A DNA stretch of 50,563 nucleotides from Candidatus Poribacteria bacterium (GCA_022821495.1 JAJEDN010000007.1:1-50563); one strand, 5' to 3'; numbered from the stretch's first letter, positions 33,957-44,197 are shown. Made by a program: numbers and translations. Notes: generated by a model from the sequence alone, not told the origin.

Positions 33957-35387
33957 TCAAATATCCGATCTGAAGAATTTCAGGAACGCCACACTTGTAA
34001 ACCCGCCTATGAAGAAACAGAGCAATAGCAAATCCAGAGCAGCGTGCTGGAGCATCTCTTCCAAAGTCAACTCTGCCAGTGGCGGCGGAGATGGCGGGGA
34101 CGCGATCTCTTCTGTTTCGATGAGAGCCGCGTCTGACATTTTGCTGAACATCTCCGCATCCAGCATCTCATAATAGCGAGTGCCCGTTTGAAAGTAGGTA
34201 TCTCTTTTCACTTGACCGGTTTGTGTGGCATCCGTTGCCAGGAAAATAAAGGAGGACGTAGGCGTGATTCGGGAAAAGTTTATACCGATTTTATCTTGGC
34301 GCTTTCTTTCTCGCGCATAACGTCTATCGAGTTGTGTTGCGAGATCTCGGTATTTTGACCGCGCCGCCGCCTCAAGAGGGCGCATCTTCTCATTCATTTT
34401 GGCGACGAACGCTTCATCTAATCTAAAGAAACCGGTTGTTTTCTCCCCCTGATTGGCTTCCTGTATCATTTTACCCATAATTTTGTTTCTTTCCGCGTCG
34501 AGTGTAGCACGCAATTCTGATCGCCTCGCTCCTTTTTCCCTATAGACGCTCTCCGCTGTTGAAGTCGGCGCGACGATTTGCGCAGCGAGAAAACCGACAC
34601 GCGGTAAGATCAGAACAGCAAACACCCAAATGGTAAAAGCGACGATGAGTGCTGTTTTGGAACTGTCAAAATAAATCGAGATCACTGCCCCGATTCCAAA
34701 AAAGACCGCAATGTAAAGCAGTGAGATACCGATGAGACAGAGGACACGCGGAAAGATATCCGGTTCAGATAGTGGGAAGCCTTGCCAGACGATCACAAGT
34801 AAACCGGTGATTAACGAAACTAAGAACGGAACGATGAATACGAGGTATCCGCCAATGAGTTTGCTCCACAAAAAGATATCGCGTGGAAGGGCGTTAGCGA
34901 GATTTATCCGAAGTGTGCCAGCTTCTTTTTCTCCCGTAACAGCATCAAAGGTAAACAAAAGTGCCAACAGACTAAAGACAGTGCTGACAACGAACACAAA
35001 GTCGAGATGCCCTAAAAGAAAGGCTATCGGCGCGGTAGAAAGTGCCGCTTCCCCTCGTTGTATGCCGTTACGCGTCATACCGAGATAACTCGGTAAGGCA
35101 GATTCTAAGCCCGTCCCAAACACACTTAAAGGTGTCGGCTTAAGAATCAATTTGGAAACTTCAAGATTCGGATCCGTCCGCTGTTTCTGTAACCAGGGTT
35201 GTTCCGCCGGGTCCTTACTATTTTCGTCCTTGACAGTTTCTCGATAGTCAATTTGGCGTTGGAGATAACGATGGTAATTGATATGGAGGTTGAGCGGGAT
35301 GAGCAGTACGCACATCAGAAGCAATGCTATAAACCGAGCACTCAGAATATGATGCATCATCTCTTTCCGAATTAGGGTGATTAACAT
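33957..35387 (-). CDS. ABC-2 type permease (DUF3526-like)
   Basis: A 476-residue membrane protein. One TM segment near the N-terminus (ARFIALLLMCVLLIPLNLHI) is followed by a long extracytoplasmic stretch, about five TM segments between 120 and 275 including LLALLFTFDAVTGEKEAGTL, a second large soluble region, and a final TM near the C-terminus (LLLLCFFIGGFTSVAFLKFF). FDAVTGEKEAGTLR is the ABC-2 permease signature. No ATPase gene is adjacent, so the partner is elsewhere. GGAGGTAAT precedes the ATG. Substrate unknown. Confidence 0.85.
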   Translation of the reverse strand: MLITLIRKEMMHHILSARFIALLLMCVLLIPLNLHINYHRYLQRQIDYRETVKDENSKDPAEQPWLQKQRTDPNLEVSKLILKPTPLSVFGTGLESALPSYLGMTRNGIQRGEAALSTAPIAFLLGHLDFVFVVSTVFSLLALLFTFDAVTGEKEAGTLRINLANALPRDIFLWSKLIGGYLVFIVPFLVSLITGLLVIVWQGFPLSEPDIFPRVLCLIGISLLYIAVFFGIGAVISIYFDSSKTALIVAFTIWVFAVLILPRVGFLAAQIVAPTSTAESVYREKGARRSELRATLDAERNKIMGKMIQEANQGEKTTGFFRLDEAFVAKMNEKMRPLEAAARSKYRDLATQLDRRYARERKRQDKIGINFSRITPTSSFIFLATDATQTGQVKRDTYFQTGTRYYEMLDAEMFSKMSDAALIETEEIASPPSPPPLAELTLEEMLQHAALDLLLLCFFIGGFTSVAFLKFFRSDI

Positions 35388-35806
35388 TATATTACCTCCA
35401 GTCCATAGAGCATTGTTTATGTCCGCATTTCAAATTGCAGCATACGCTAAAGATTAGACCCACTTGAACAGGGCATGATGCCCTCGGTCGTTAAAGACGC
35501 GTTTTTGAGCAGAATGCTTGCATAATGCGGAAAAAAATCTAAGGATGTTTGGTAACTTCGTCGAGCCTCAGTTTCGCCGCGATGATCTCATCAATGATGC
35601 GATCATCCAGAACAAGATAGCGGGCTTCTTGAAGTCGGGTGGGAATAGAGTTTGAGGCGTAGACACCGCTATCTCTTTAGCCGTCAATATGAGAAGGTGT
35701 TAAGTGGGCAATTGAGATGCTATCTATTATTAGACGTGGCGAGGCTGAAATGCAGATCGCATTTCAGCCTCGCCAGTGAGAAAGATAATGTTGCACATGC
35801 GATTTA
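35388..35806. other. Intergenic region with a coding remnant and a hairpin
   Basis: No intact gene. On the minus strand 35681-35539 reads as about 45 codons with gene-like composition ending in TAG (RLQEARYLVLDDRIIDEIIA, then AKLRLDEVTKHP). I could not assign it; it is probably the tail of a lost gene. The hairpin at 35737-35775 follows. Confidence 0.4.
35737..35775 (-). terminator. 17-bp perfect hairpin after the LamG gene
   Basis: TGGCGAGGCTGAAATGC and GCATTTCAGCCTCGCCA are perfect complements around the loop AGATC. It lies 31 bases past the LamG stop on the minus strand. No T-run follows, so it may be a repeat palindrome with terminator effect. Confidence 0.55.
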
Positions 35807-36634
35807 TCAATAGCCGCGTTTTACTTTTGCCCAAGTCGTTGAGAGTTTATCTGCGGGATCAACAGCAAATGTGCCGCCAATGTTTTGGTTGATTTCTGCT
35901 TCTGTGAGTGCTTGGTCATAAGCGCGAATGATCGCAAATGATCCGTTGAAAGTTCGACGGCGTTCATCGAAAGAATTCGCACCGATAGAGATGTCGTTTA
36001 TCGGTAACTTCTTATCAAATTCAAAACCGGCTTGTTCGCTGACCTTTTTACCATCTTGATAGGCAACAATCGACTTGCCACTCGTTCCGACAAGTGCTAT
36101 CCAGGTCCATACGCCTTCTTCAAGTTTGAGGTTAAGGGTCTGAACACCTTGCTTCCCACCCTTCGCATGGATAGACATGTCGAGATTCTGACCACCAACG
36201 ATCCAGAGACGAATCCCCTGTTTGCCTTCCCTTGGACTGTTCTGGAAACCGGCGAAATGATGTTCTTCCACAAAGAAATCGCCGTTGCGTCTACAAAGAA
36301 ACTCCAAGGTCCAGTCCTCGAAAAACAGGGGTGTATTTTTAGCTGGTGGTCCGCCAAAAGTTTGAAGGGATTCTTTGGTTGTATAATACTTTACATTCGG
36401 TTCGTTGATACCGAGCGCGCCAATTTTAATCGTTCCCTCTTCGAGTTCAGGTGGATTGTCTGCAGCGAGCAATTCACCGCCCTCAGTGCCGAGATTTTTC
36501 CAAGCTTTTGGATGCGCGGGATTGTCTGCAGCGTTAAGATAGAGAACAGGATCTTCAACAACATCCGCAAAGGCGATGGGGCACGCTATTGATAGAAGAA
36601 ATAGCGCTGTACAAATTGAAATAGTGATTTTCAT
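35807..36634 (-). CDS. Exported LamG (concanavalin-like) domain protein
   Basis: A 275-residue protein with a clear signal peptide (hydrophobic 5-20, cleavage near AFADV). A LamG-like jelly roll follows, with EDWTLEFLCRRNGDFFVEEH, WTWIALVGTSGKSIVAYQDG, INDISIGANSF and SFAIIRAYDQALTEAEINQN. The tail LSTTWAKVKRGY resembles that of the LamG protein at 18354. Probably secreted or surface-attached and carbohydrate-binding. TTAGGAGGAAC precedes the ATG. Confidence 0.88.
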   Translation of the reverse strand: MKITISICTALFLLSIACPIAFADVVEDPVLYLNAADNPAHPKAWKNLGTEGGELLAADNPPELEEGTIKIGALGINEPNVKYYTTKESLQTFGGPPAKNTPLFFEDWTLEFLCRRNGDFFVEEHHFAGFQNSPREGKQGIRLWIVGGQNLDMSIHAKGGKQGVQTLNLKLEEGVWTWIALVGTSGKSIVAYQDGKKVSEQAGFEFDKKLPINDISIGANSFDERRRTFNGSFAIIRAYDQALTEAEINQNIGGTFAVDPADKLSTTWAKVKRGY

Positions 36635-36705
36635 TTTAAGTTCCTCCTAAGAACGGGGATAGACTAACAGTCTGGTAGGGTTGTCGAACAAGATCATCAA
36701 CCATC

Positions 36706-36733
36706 AGTATAGCACAAGGAAACCCATTTTCAA
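36706..36733 (-). promoter_or_regulatory. Predicted promoter of the LamG gene
   Basis: Minus strand: TTGAAA (36733-36728), 16 bp, TATACT (36711-36706), about 70 bp before the start codon. Confidence 0.5.
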
Positions 36734-36766
36734 ATAAATTATGCCGGACATGCTTCTGGAAGAAAA

Positions 36767-39055
36767 CTACGGTAATTTGAACGAAACGTCCAAAGTCTCC
36801 GGGAATAGACACTCAGTATCATTACACGGCTGATAGGTGAGTTTGAGTGTGATCGGTGTGTTTTTCTTTTCTGCTACATTCGGCTTTTGTCTTAAACGCA
36901 GTGGAATCGTTAGACTTTCTTCATAAACGTTCAAAGGCTCGTCGCTAAACTCAAAACGCATAGATCTACCTTTCGGGTACGCTATATCAACGATCTCTAC
37001 CGGTGCATTTGCATCTAATTCAACAGTTGTCGAAATTAAATAATCTTGTCCCGCAGGGTTGGCGTTAATGTGCCAGCCCGTAGCAATTTTGATCTGAAGT
37101 TCCACATCGAAAATTTTATCGCTTTTCCCTTTAACTTTAGCAGTTGCAGCTACCACTGCATCGGATGAAGGTTCTAAATCTTCCGCTGAGGTAAGGTAAT
37201 CGTTAAGGGCAAAGTGCATATACATAAAGGATGACGGGCTTTGTGCCATGGATTCAGCAAAAGTACGCAAAGTTTTCTCAGCGTAATCCCGATAATCCGT
37301 TCCAAGTGCTAATAGGTTTTTGACAGCAACAGCATTGCCAGACGGAATCGCGGAGTCATAAGGTTTTTTAGTACGCACAATCAGATGTTTTGCATCCGCC
37401 TTCGTGTAAAAGAAACCACCGTTTTTATCGTCCCAGAACAGTTGGAGCATCCTATCGGTCAGCCTCTTCGCTGAATCCAACCACCGTTCCTCGTCTGTAG
37501 CCCGATACAGCGTAAGCAGACCGCGCACAAAGAAGGCGTAGTCATCAAGATATGCATCTTGCTTGACGACACCCGCGGTATAGGTATGCCACAATTCGCC
37601 ATCAGGTTTTCTCATGCTCCCAAGAATGAATTCGGCAGCTTTCGATGCTGCGGCGAGATAACGTGCCTCACCAAGTACATGGTAACCATAAGCGAACGCA
37701 TCTATCATCAACCCGTTCCAGTTAACAATGATTTTGGTATCCAACAACGGATATTCCCGTTCAGTGCGTGCGGTCAGGAGTTTCTCTCGTGCGATTGCTA
37801 AGTCTCTCACAGAACTTTCCACTTCCGAGCCTTCAGGAACATAGAGAACGCTTTTCCCCTCAAAATTGGGACCCTTATCAACACCGTAAACATCATTGAA
37901 ACCTTCTGCGTCCTTCTTCCCAAGAACTTCCCGAATTTCGTCCTCAGTCCAGACGTAATATTTCCCTTCTTCGGCATCCGTTTCAGCGTCCAATGCGGAA
38001 TAGAACCCACCTTCAGGTGCCGTCATTTCTCGGAAAACGAAGTTGAAAATTTCTTCAGCGATGCGCCGGTAACGCGGCGCTTGCGTCAACTGATAAGCCC
38101 GCAGATAGATTTTCGCCAGTTGCGCGTTGTCGTAAAGCATCTTCTCAAAGTGAGGAATCAGCCACTTCGCGTCAACGGAGTATCGGTGAAATCCGCCCCC
38201 AATCTGGTCATACATGCCGCCATAAGCCATCATATCCAGTGTCCGAGTTACCATCTTCAATAAGGCTGCGTCGGAGGTGCGTTCGTATTCACTTATTAGA
38301 AACTCGATATTAGCAGGACTCGGGAATTTCGGGGCTGCGCCGAATCCACCATAAGCGTGGCTATAGGCATTTCGGAGATAGTCCAACGCCGCAGTAGTCA
38401 AAGATCTGTCAAGCGCTCTTGCATTGAGTGCTGTGAACCCTCTGCTGATCGCCATCTCAATTGTCTTTGAGATTTGGTTCGAGGATTCGATAACTTCAGC
38501 CGCTCGCGTTACCCACGCTTCATGCACAGCATCAAGGATCGTTGGAAACCCCGGTCTGTTCGGCATGTCTGTCGGCGGGAAATAGGTGCCAGCGTAAAAC
38601 GGTTTCAGGTCAGGAGTGAGGAAAACAGAGTTCGGCCAGCCGCCACGTTGAATCAGCAATTGCGTCGCGGTCATATAAATCTCATCGAGATCCGGACGTT
38701 CTTCTCTGTCAATCTTGATATTGACAAAGTTTTCGTTCATCATCTCGGCGATTTCGGGATTTGAGAAGACTTTCCGCTCCATTACATGGCACCAGTAGCA
38801 CGTCGAATAACCCACAGAGAGAAAAATCAGTTTGTTCTCACGCTTCGCGAGTTCTATGGCTTCATCACCCCACGGATACCAATCTACTGGATTATGTGCG
38901 TGGAGAAGTAGATATGGACTGGTTTCATGGATCAGCCGATTCGTCCATTTCCATGAACCGTCTGGATTTTTGAGTGCGGCTTCATCAGCACTTGTTATCC
39001 ATGCGAGATTGAAAAGGAGCAAATGGACGAGAAATTTCTGTATTGTGTTTTTCAT
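36767..39055 (-). CDS. DUF255/YyaL thioredoxin-domain protein fused to a DsbD-alpha-like domain
   Basis: From the ATG at 39055 the protein has 762 residues and begins with a signal peptide (hydrophobic 8-20, cleavage near TSADEA). The DUF255 (YyaL/SPATA20) thioredoxin domain carries [20 protein letters not shown], the CYWC redox motif in [16 protein letters not shown] and [14 protein letters not shown] long (alpha/alpha)6-barrel-like region follows (about 200-640). The last about 110 residues resemble the N-terminal domain of DsbD, with the Cys pair in [15 protein letters not shown] matching DsbD's CxxxxC. The fusion suggests periplasmic thiol relay. The family's true function is unknown. Confidence 0.87.
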   Translation of the reverse strand: MKNTIQKFLVHLLLFNLAWITSADEAALKNPDGSWKWTNRLIHETSPYLLLHAHNPVDWYPWGDEAIELAKRENKLIFLSVGYSTCYWCHVMERKVFSNPEIAEMMNENFVNIKIDREERPDLDEIYMTATQLLIQRGGWPNSVFLTPDLKPFYAGTYFPPTDMPNRPGFPTILDAVHEAWVTRAAEVIESSNQISKTIEMAISRGFTALNARALDRSLTTAALDYLRNAYSHAYGGFGAAPKFPSPANIEFLISEYERTSDAALLKMVTRTLDMMAYGGMYDQIGGGFHRYSVDAKWLIPHFEKMLYDNAQLAKIYLRAYQLTQAPRYRRIAEEIFNFVFREMTAPEGGFYSALDAETDAEEGKYYVWTEDEIREVLGKKDAEGFNDVYGVDKGPNFEGKSVLYVPEGSEVESSVRDLAIAREKLLTARTEREYPLLDTKIIVNWNGLMIDAFAYGYHVLGEARYLAAASKAAEFILGSMRKPDGELWHTYTAGVVKQDAYLDDYAFFVRGLLTLYRATDEERWLDSAKRLTDRMLQLFWDDKNGGFFYTKADAKHLIVRTKKPYDSAIPSGNAVAVKNLLALGTDYRDYAEKTLRTFAESMAQSPSSFMYMHFALNDYLTSAEDLEPSSDAVVAATAKVKGKSDKIFDVELQIKIATGWHINANPAGQDYLISTTVELDANAPVEIVDIAYPKGRSMRFEFSDEPLNVYEESLTIPLRLRQKPNVAEKKNTPITLKLTYQPCNDTECLFPETLDVSFKLP

Positions 39056-39221
39056 GTTAGAAATCTTTGTTGTAAGGCGCAACGTACGATAATGCACTTC
39101 GCATTTGGAGTTTTCGCAAACGCTAAAATCCAATGCGAAGAAAGTATTTCTTCAAGTACGCTGCAGAATCGCACGACTACAAACCTATGCACTTTTTTTA
39201 GCGTTCAATTCGCGTGGCATA

Positions 39222-40331
39222 CTATTGCACGAGTGCCTGCTGTGCGATAGCACGTCCCTGTTCCGTTAGGATCAGCTGCGCCTCATCTTGGGAAACACAT
39301 CGGTTATGGAGCGCATATCGTACGACTTGGGTTGTAAAAGTAGGATCCCAACTCAAATGCTCATGGAGATCTGCAATCGCTGACTCCGTTTCGGCTTCAG
39401 GAAGCCCCTCGTGATTAAAGAGGTGGATTACCAGCATCGTCTGTGCAAACTCCCATTTTTGGCGTGCATGCCGACGCGCAATAGCAATAAGTCCACGGTT
39501 CGGAACCACCAGAAAGATTACCCCAAAAACGAGAAGCGTCATCGTCGCAATCGCGCCAGCAATAGAGACATCAAAAAGAGACGCGAACCAATACCCGCTG
39601 ACAGCGTTTACACTCCCGATAATCGCACTTAGGATGAGCATACGCGAGAGTTTATCTGTCATCAGATAAGCAGTCGCGGGTGGTCCAGCGATGAGTGCAA
39701 CAACTAAAATTGAACCGACAGCATCGAACGCGCCGACAGTCGTTACAGACACCAGGGTCATCAAGCCATAGTGGATAAGGGTCGGCGTAAATCCCAATGC
39801 AGCAGCTAAACTGGCATCAAATGTCGCCAATTTCAATTCTTTGTAAAATACGAAAATAAAAATAAGGTTCAACACAAGGATCGTACCCATTACATATAGG
39901 GCAACAGGTCCAAGATCATAACCAAAAGCCTTTAATCGGTTGAGCGGCGCGATAGCGAGTTCACCGAGAAGCACGGCATCCATATCGAGATGAACATTAC
40001 CTGCAAACCGAGAAATTAGAATCACACCGATGCTAAAAAGTGCGGGGAATGTCAACCCAATTGCCGCATCCTCTTTCACAAGTTTCGTCCGTTGTAGCAG
40101 TTCAACGAAAAGCACAGTCAGCACACCCGTCCCTGCAGCTGCAAGGATCAACAGCGGTGATGACAGGCTCTCCGTAAGAAAAAAAGCGAGCACAATACCC
40201 GGAAGAATGGCGTGGCTAATCGCGTCGCTCATCAATGTCATCCGTCGGAGTACCAAAAACACCCCCGGCAAGGCACACGCAACTGCCGTGACAATCGCAA
40301 TGAGTAGGATATCAAGATGATTGTGTATCAC
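39222..40331 (-). CDS. Metal ABC transporter permease with C-terminal DtxR-like extension (TroD-type)
   Basis: A 369-residue permease of the zinc/manganese/iron ABC family, with about eight TM segments in the first 280 residues and landmarks LMSDAISHAILPGIVLAFFL and VGSILVVALIAGPPATAYLM. About 80 residues follow that look like a winged-helix metalloregulator tail (LHEHLSWDPTFTTQVVRYAL, then LTEQGRAIA). Such permease-regulator fusions are known in troD/mntD genes. The start is GTG, 10 bp after the previous permease stop; it is the last gene of the metal operon. Confidence 0.9.
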   Translation of the reverse strand: MIHNHLDILLIAIVTAVACALPGVFLVLRRMTLMSDAISHAILPGIVLAFFLTESLSSPLLILAAAGTGVLTVLFVELLQRTKLVKEDAAIGLTFPALFSIGVILISRFAGNVHLDMDAVLLGELAIAPLNRLKAFGYDLGPVALYVMGTILVLNLIFIFVFYKELKLATFDASLAAALGFTPTLIHYGLMTLVSVTTVGAFDAVGSILVVALIAGPPATAYLMTDKLSRMLILSAIIGSVNAVSGYWFASLFDVSIAGAIATMTLLVFGVIFLVVPNRGLIAIARRHARQKWEFAQTMLVIHLFNHEGLPEAETESAIADLHEHLSWDPTFTTQVVRYALHNRCVSQDEAQLILTEQGRAIAQQALVQ

Positions 40332-40341
40332 GCTTTTTGAT

Positions 40342-41256
40342 TTACTCCTGTGCTTCTGCCGCCATCTTCAAATCGCGCCTGTTCCGTTGATGGCGTATGC
40401 GATGCCACACAAGTCCACGATTTGGTGCAAAAGCGATTGAAATACCCACCACAACTGTTGCACATAGCACAATCGTTGGACCCGTCGGGATACGAGACGC
40501 AGTGCTGCTGATAATAGTCCCGCTCACGCCTGCAAGTGCCCCAAAACATCCGGCGAGAAACACCATCAGCCGTAACCGGTTTGTCCACTGTCGTGCGGCG
40601 ACTGCAGGTGCTACCAGCATTGCGCTCATCAGCACTGCACCAACCGCTTGCAAACCGAGCACAATCGCTATAACAAGTAAACTTGTTAAGAGAATATCAA
40701 GTGTGCGTGTCGGGAATCCCAGCGATGCCGCGAAATCCTCATCGAAAACAAGGAGTTTCAACTCTTTCCAAAAAACAAGCGTAACGATAATTGAGGCACC
40801 ACCGAGTATGCCAATTGTTAAGACATCACGTTCCAGGATTGTCGCTGCTTGTCCGAAAAGGAACGTATCCAACCCAGCCTGATTTGCATTGCCAGTCCGC
40901 TGAATCAATGTGTGCAACACCAACCCAACCCCGAAAAAAGTAGATAGAACGATGGCAAGTGCGCTATCATATTTGATGCGTGTCAATCTTACAATACTCA
41001 TAATCAGCAGCGTGCCTAACCACCCCGCAATCGCTGCACCGAGCACCAGAATTAACGGCGTTTTGCTACCTGTCAGTAGAAATGCGATTGCGATGCCCGG
41101 CAACGCAGCATGCGAGATCGCATCGCCGAGGAGGCTTTGTCGGCGCAAAACCGCATAAGTCCCAAGCGCGCCACTCACAGTACCGAGTAACGCTGCACCG
41201 ATAGCAACAATCATGAGTGTATAATCAAGATGGATTAGAATGCTTAAACTTTCCAT
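40342..41256 (-). CDS. Metal ABC transporter permease (TroC-type)
   Basis: A 304-residue ABC-3 family permease with about eight TM segments. Landmarks are YAVLRRQSLLGDAISHAALP and VGAVLMSAMLVAPAVAARQW, both typical of ZnuB/TroC proteins. It pairs with the next permease to form a heterodimeric channel driven by the ATPase at 41339. The tail ends in a charged NRRDLKMAAEAQE. Confidence 0.93.
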   Translation of the reverse strand: MESLSILIHLDYTLMIVAIGAALLGTVSGALGTYAVLRRQSLLGDAISHAALPGIAIAFLLTGSKTPLILVLGAAIAGWLGTLLIMSIVRLTRIKYDSALAIVLSTFFGVGLVLHTLIQRTGNANQAGLDTFLFGQAATILERDVLTIGILGGASIIVTLVFWKELKLLVFDEDFAASLGFPTRTLDILLTSLLVIAIVLGLQAVGAVLMSAMLVAPAVAARQWTNRLRLMVFLAGCFGALAGVSGTIISSTASRIPTGPTIVLCATVVVGISIAFAPNRGLVWHRIRHQRNRRDLKMAAEAQE

Positions 41257-41338
41257 GATTGGTTATGGCGTATAGAGAATCGCAGTTGAAAACCGCTCCT
41301 ACAAGTCTCGTTATAGCATACGGTGTGTGTGTCCATTA

Positions 41339-42085
41339 CTATTTACCGGTTTTCATGAACGCGACGCGTCCACCGTAAGTTTCACGTAAGTTGTCAGGTG
41401 TGAATACTTCGTCAACAGGACCACTGGCGATGCGGCGAATGTTCAATAACATCACCCAGTCGAAATAATCGCTTACAGTCTGTAAGTCGTGATGCACCAC
41501 GACGACTGTTTTGCCATTTGCTCTAAGTTCTTGAAGGAGCGTCACGATCGCGCGCTCCGTAGTAGCGTCTACACCTTGGAAGGGTTCATCCATCAAATAG
41601 ACTGTGGCATCTTGAACGAGTGCCCGTGCGAGGAACACACGTTGCTGTTGTCCACCAGAGAGCTGACTGATTTGTCGGGTAGCATATACTGCCATACCGA
41701 CCTTCTCTAACGCCTGCAGAGCCAGTTCTCGTTCCTGTCTTCCGGGTCGCCGCACCCATCCGAGCGCACCGTAGCGCCCCATCATCACCACATCTAAGAC
41801 GTTTGTCGGAAAATCCCAATCCACACTCCCTCGCTGTGGGACGTAACCGACAATCTGCCGTTGTGCCTCATAAGGTTTGTTGTAAATTAAGACGCTGCCA
41901 GCAGCAGGACGTACTAACCCTAATATCGCCTTGATTAACGTCGTTTTACCAGCGCCGTTGGGACCGACGATTGACAAAAGCACCCCAGGTGGCACATTAA
42001 GATCAATATCCCATAGAACAGGTTTATCCTGATAAGCCACTGTCAAATCAGTGACTTCAATGGCTTTCGATCCAGCCGTTTCCAT
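41339..42085 (-). CDS. Metal ABC transporter ATP-binding protein (TroB/ZnuC-type)
   Basis: A 248-residue ATPase with Walker [12 protein letters not shown]-loop [13 protein letters not shown], signature LSGGQQQR, Walker B VYLMDEPF and the switch His in VVVVHHDL. The Q-loop VPQRxxxDWDFP is characteristic of manganese/zinc/iron ABC ATPases. It is 5 bp after the binding-protein stop. Confidence 0.95.
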   Translation of the reverse strand: METAGSKAIEVTDLTVAYQDKPVLWDIDLNVPPGVLLSIVGPNGAGKTTLIKAILGLVRPAAGSVLIYNKPYEAQRQIVGYVPQRGSVDWDFPTNVLDVVMMGRYGALGWVRRPGRQERELALQALEKVGMAVYATRQISQLSGGQQQRVFLARALVQDATVYLMDEPFQGVDATTERAIVTLLQELRANGKTVVVVHHDLQTVSDYFDWVMLLNIRRIASGPVDEVFTPDNLRETYGGRVAFMKTGK

Positions 42086-42090
42086 GCCGA

Positions 42091-43053
42091 CTACTCTCCT
42101 GTAGGAGGGGTTTGTAACCCCGATTCTCCCGTCAGGGCATTCACAATCGTATCAATATTGTGGCGCACCATGCCGATATAGGTGCCTTCTGGTGTGCCTT
42201 CGCTTCCCATAGCATCGGAGAAAAGCTCACCACCGATTTCCACATTGAACCCTTTCGATTTCACAGCGGCTTTCACTGCTTCAAGACTTCGAGACGAGAC
42301 AGACGATTCGACAAAAATGGCGGGAATACGCCGATCTGCGATAAAAGTTGCTAACTCCTGTACATCCGCTATGCCCGCTTCTGCTGCTGTGCTAATCCCT
42401 TGTAAACCCCGGACTTCAAAACCGTATGCTTTACCGAAGTAGTTAAAAGCATCGTGGGCTGTTACCAACACCCGCTGCGCTGAAGGCACGCGCGCCGCCT
42501 GCGTCTTCACATATTGATGAAGTTCCGCAAGTTTCGCGAGGTAGCGTTCGGCATTGCTCCAATACATCAGCGTATTGTCTGGATCATATTCACTCAGTGT
42601 ATCGCGAACTTTTTCTACAGTTTTCATCCAGAGCGTCACGTCAAACCATAAGTGTGGATCATATTGCCCCTCAAATTCTGGAGGCTTTAAGAGTTGGTCT
42701 CGATCCACTGATTCCGACACAGCAACGGCTTTCGTATCTCCAGACATCTTTCCGAGAATATCCCCCATTTTAGATTCAAGGTGCAACCCGTTATAGAAAA
42801 TGATGTGTGCGGAACTAAGCCTTTGGACATCCTTAGCGGTCGGTTTATAGAGGTGTGGGTCTACCCCAGGTCCCATCATACCGACGACATCAACGCGATC
42901 GCCACCAACGTTTCTAACAATGTCGGTAATCATACCGATTGTCGTGACGACGCTGAGTTTATCTACTGTAGATGCATCAGGTTGTCTTTTCGGATCACAT
43001 CCAGTTCCTATAAGCACGACTATTAAACAAAATGAAATGTATATTTTCTGCAT
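42091..43053 (-). CDS. Metal-binding lipoprotein of ABC transporter (TroA/ZnuA-type)
   Basis: About 320 residues from the ATG at 43053. The signal ends in a lipobox-like LIGTGC. Metal ligands can be followed as His in [10 protein letters not shown], His in YDPHLWFDV, His in [11 protein letters not shown] and Asp in ELFSDAMG, the His3-Asp set of TroA rather than the Glu-containing set of PsaA. It delivers Mn, Zn or Fe. The last codons (GLQTPPTGE) are written by a GTAGG-palindrome repeat inserted at 42100-42122. It starts 4 bp after the ferritin-VIT stop. Confidence 0.93.
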   Translation of the reverse strand: MQKIYISFCLIVVLIGTGCDPKRQPDASTVDKLSVVTTIGMITDIVRNVGGDRVDVVGMMGPGVDPHLYKPTAKDVQRLSSAHIIFYNGLHLESKMGDILGKMSGDTKAVAVSESVDRDQLLKPPEFEGQYDPHLWFDVTLWMKTVEKVRDTLSEYDPDNTLMYWSNAERYLAKLAELHQYVKTQAARVPSAQRVLVTAHDAFNYFGKAYGFEVRGLQGISTAAEAGIADVQELATFIADRRIPAIFVESSVSSRSLEAVKAAVKSKGFNVEIGGELFSDAMGSEGTPEGTYIGMVRHNIDTIVNALTGESGLQTPPTGE

Positions 43054-43057
43054 AATC

Positions 43058-44197
43058 CTAATTTCCAAAGAAAAAGCGTTCCAATAACTCGCCGACGAGG
43101 TAACCAACACCAGCAACACCAAGTCCTACAACAAACATGTCAATGCCACTCCGAAACAGACCGCGTCCTGTGAAAAAACTCCGTGCCCCACCCACAGCGA
43201 AGTGGGACATCATAGCGAGTGTGAACGAGATCCAAATAGCGAGCATACCTTCCGTAAAAAGAAACGGCGCGACAGGAATGAAAGCACCAATAGCAGTCGC
43301 GAGACCCGTAATCCACCCCTCATTGATCGGCGTTGTGTGGGTCTCACCGATCTTAAGTTCAGATTGGATTTTTTCCGCCAACGCTCTCTCCGGATCGCTC
43401 ATTATCTCTTGTGCGAACGCCCGGGCTTGGTCTTTTGGCATCCCGCGCGCTTCGTAGATAAGGGCAAGCTCATCCTCTTCAATGTCAGGCATCAGGCGGA
43501 TTTCTTCTTTTTCCACCTCAATTTCGTGTTCATAGACCTCTTGTTCGCTTTTCGCGGCAAGGTACCCCGAAGCACCCATAGAGAGCGAATCTGCAACCGT
43601 TCCAACGATACCTGTCACAAGAATCGTGGAGACATCGGATGTCGCAGCGATAACGCCAGCGACCAACCCGAAGTTTGCCGTCAAGCCGTCGTTGAACCCG
43701 TAGACAATGTTACCAACCATACCCCCAGATTCGGTTTTGTGCCACGGTTCGTCGCTCGTTCCGGTCAGTTCTTGTAAACTTTCCGTGTGCATCGCGGATT
43801 CTTTTGCCAAAGCGAGTGCTGTCTCTTTCACGTCCGTCAACGTACTATTCCTATGAAGCGTTAAATAATCTTTGACTTCACTTGCCTCTTCCCCGAGCAT
43901 CTGCGCAAGTGGGAACGCACTGTCAAACTTGCGAGCATACCACGCCATTAGACGCGCTTTCAAGGTCGGCTGCGAGTTTTTAACATTCACATCGTATAGC
44001 GTGAGCATCTCTTGCCAACGGGTTACATGTCGGTTTTCCACCTCGGCAAGTTCACTTAATATCCTTTTTCGATCGGTATCCGCTTCAAGGTCAGCGAAAA
44101 CTTTATAAAGGAAACTCGCATCAATTTCGTCTTGTAAATGTTGTTTCCATACCTTACGGGTTTTAGCATCCGGTCGAGTTCGTTCTTGTTGTTCCAT
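43058..44197 (-). CDS. Ferritin-like/VIT1-CCC1 fusion transporter (MbfA-type iron/manganese exporter)
   Basis: A 379-residue protein. The N-terminal about 150 residues form a rubrerythrin-like four-helix domain with iron-ligand candidates in LQDEIDASFLYKV, AEVENRHVTRW, LGEEASEVKDY and KESAMHTESL. The C-terminal about 215 residues are a VIT1/CCC1 transporter with GFNDGLTANFGLVAGVIAAT, GTVADSLSMGASGYLAAKSE, the metal-binding cytoplasmic helices (EVEKEEIRLMPDIEEDELAL) and three more TM segments. Such proteins export or store Fe(II)/Mn(II) when metal is high. Odd partnership: an exporter gene in an import operon. Confidence 0.93.
   Translation of the reverse strand: MEQQERTRPDAKTRKVWKQHLQDEIDASFLYKVFADLEADTDRKRILSELAEVENRHVTRWQEMLTLYDVNVKNSQPTLKARLMAWYARKFDSAFPLAQMLGEEASEVKDYLTLHRNSTLTDVKETALALAKESAMHTESLQELTGTSDEPWHKTESGGMVGNIVYGFNDGLTANFGLVAGVIAATSDVSTILVTGIVGTVADSLSMGASGYLAAKSEQEVYEHEIEVEKEEIRLMPDIEEDELALIYEARGMPKDQARAFAQEIMSDPERALAEKIQSELKIGETHTTPINEGWITGLATAIGAFIPVAPFLFTEGMLAIWISFTLAMMSHFAVGGARSFFTGRGLFRSGIDMFVVGLGVAGVGYLVGELLERFFFGN

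Noticed and set aside
36032..36592. 186-residue plus-strand ORF opposite the LamG gene
   Set aside because: Antisense shadow of a secreted LamG protein with a good start signal.
38770..38800. CYWCH in the DUF255 protein as a haem c site
   Set aside because: It aligns with the conserved thioredoxin-like CxxC of YyaL/SPATA20 proteins.
43202..43777. 191-residue plus-strand ORF opposite the ferritin-VIT gene
   Set aside because: Antisense shadow of a gene with clear domain motifs; no ribosome-binding site.
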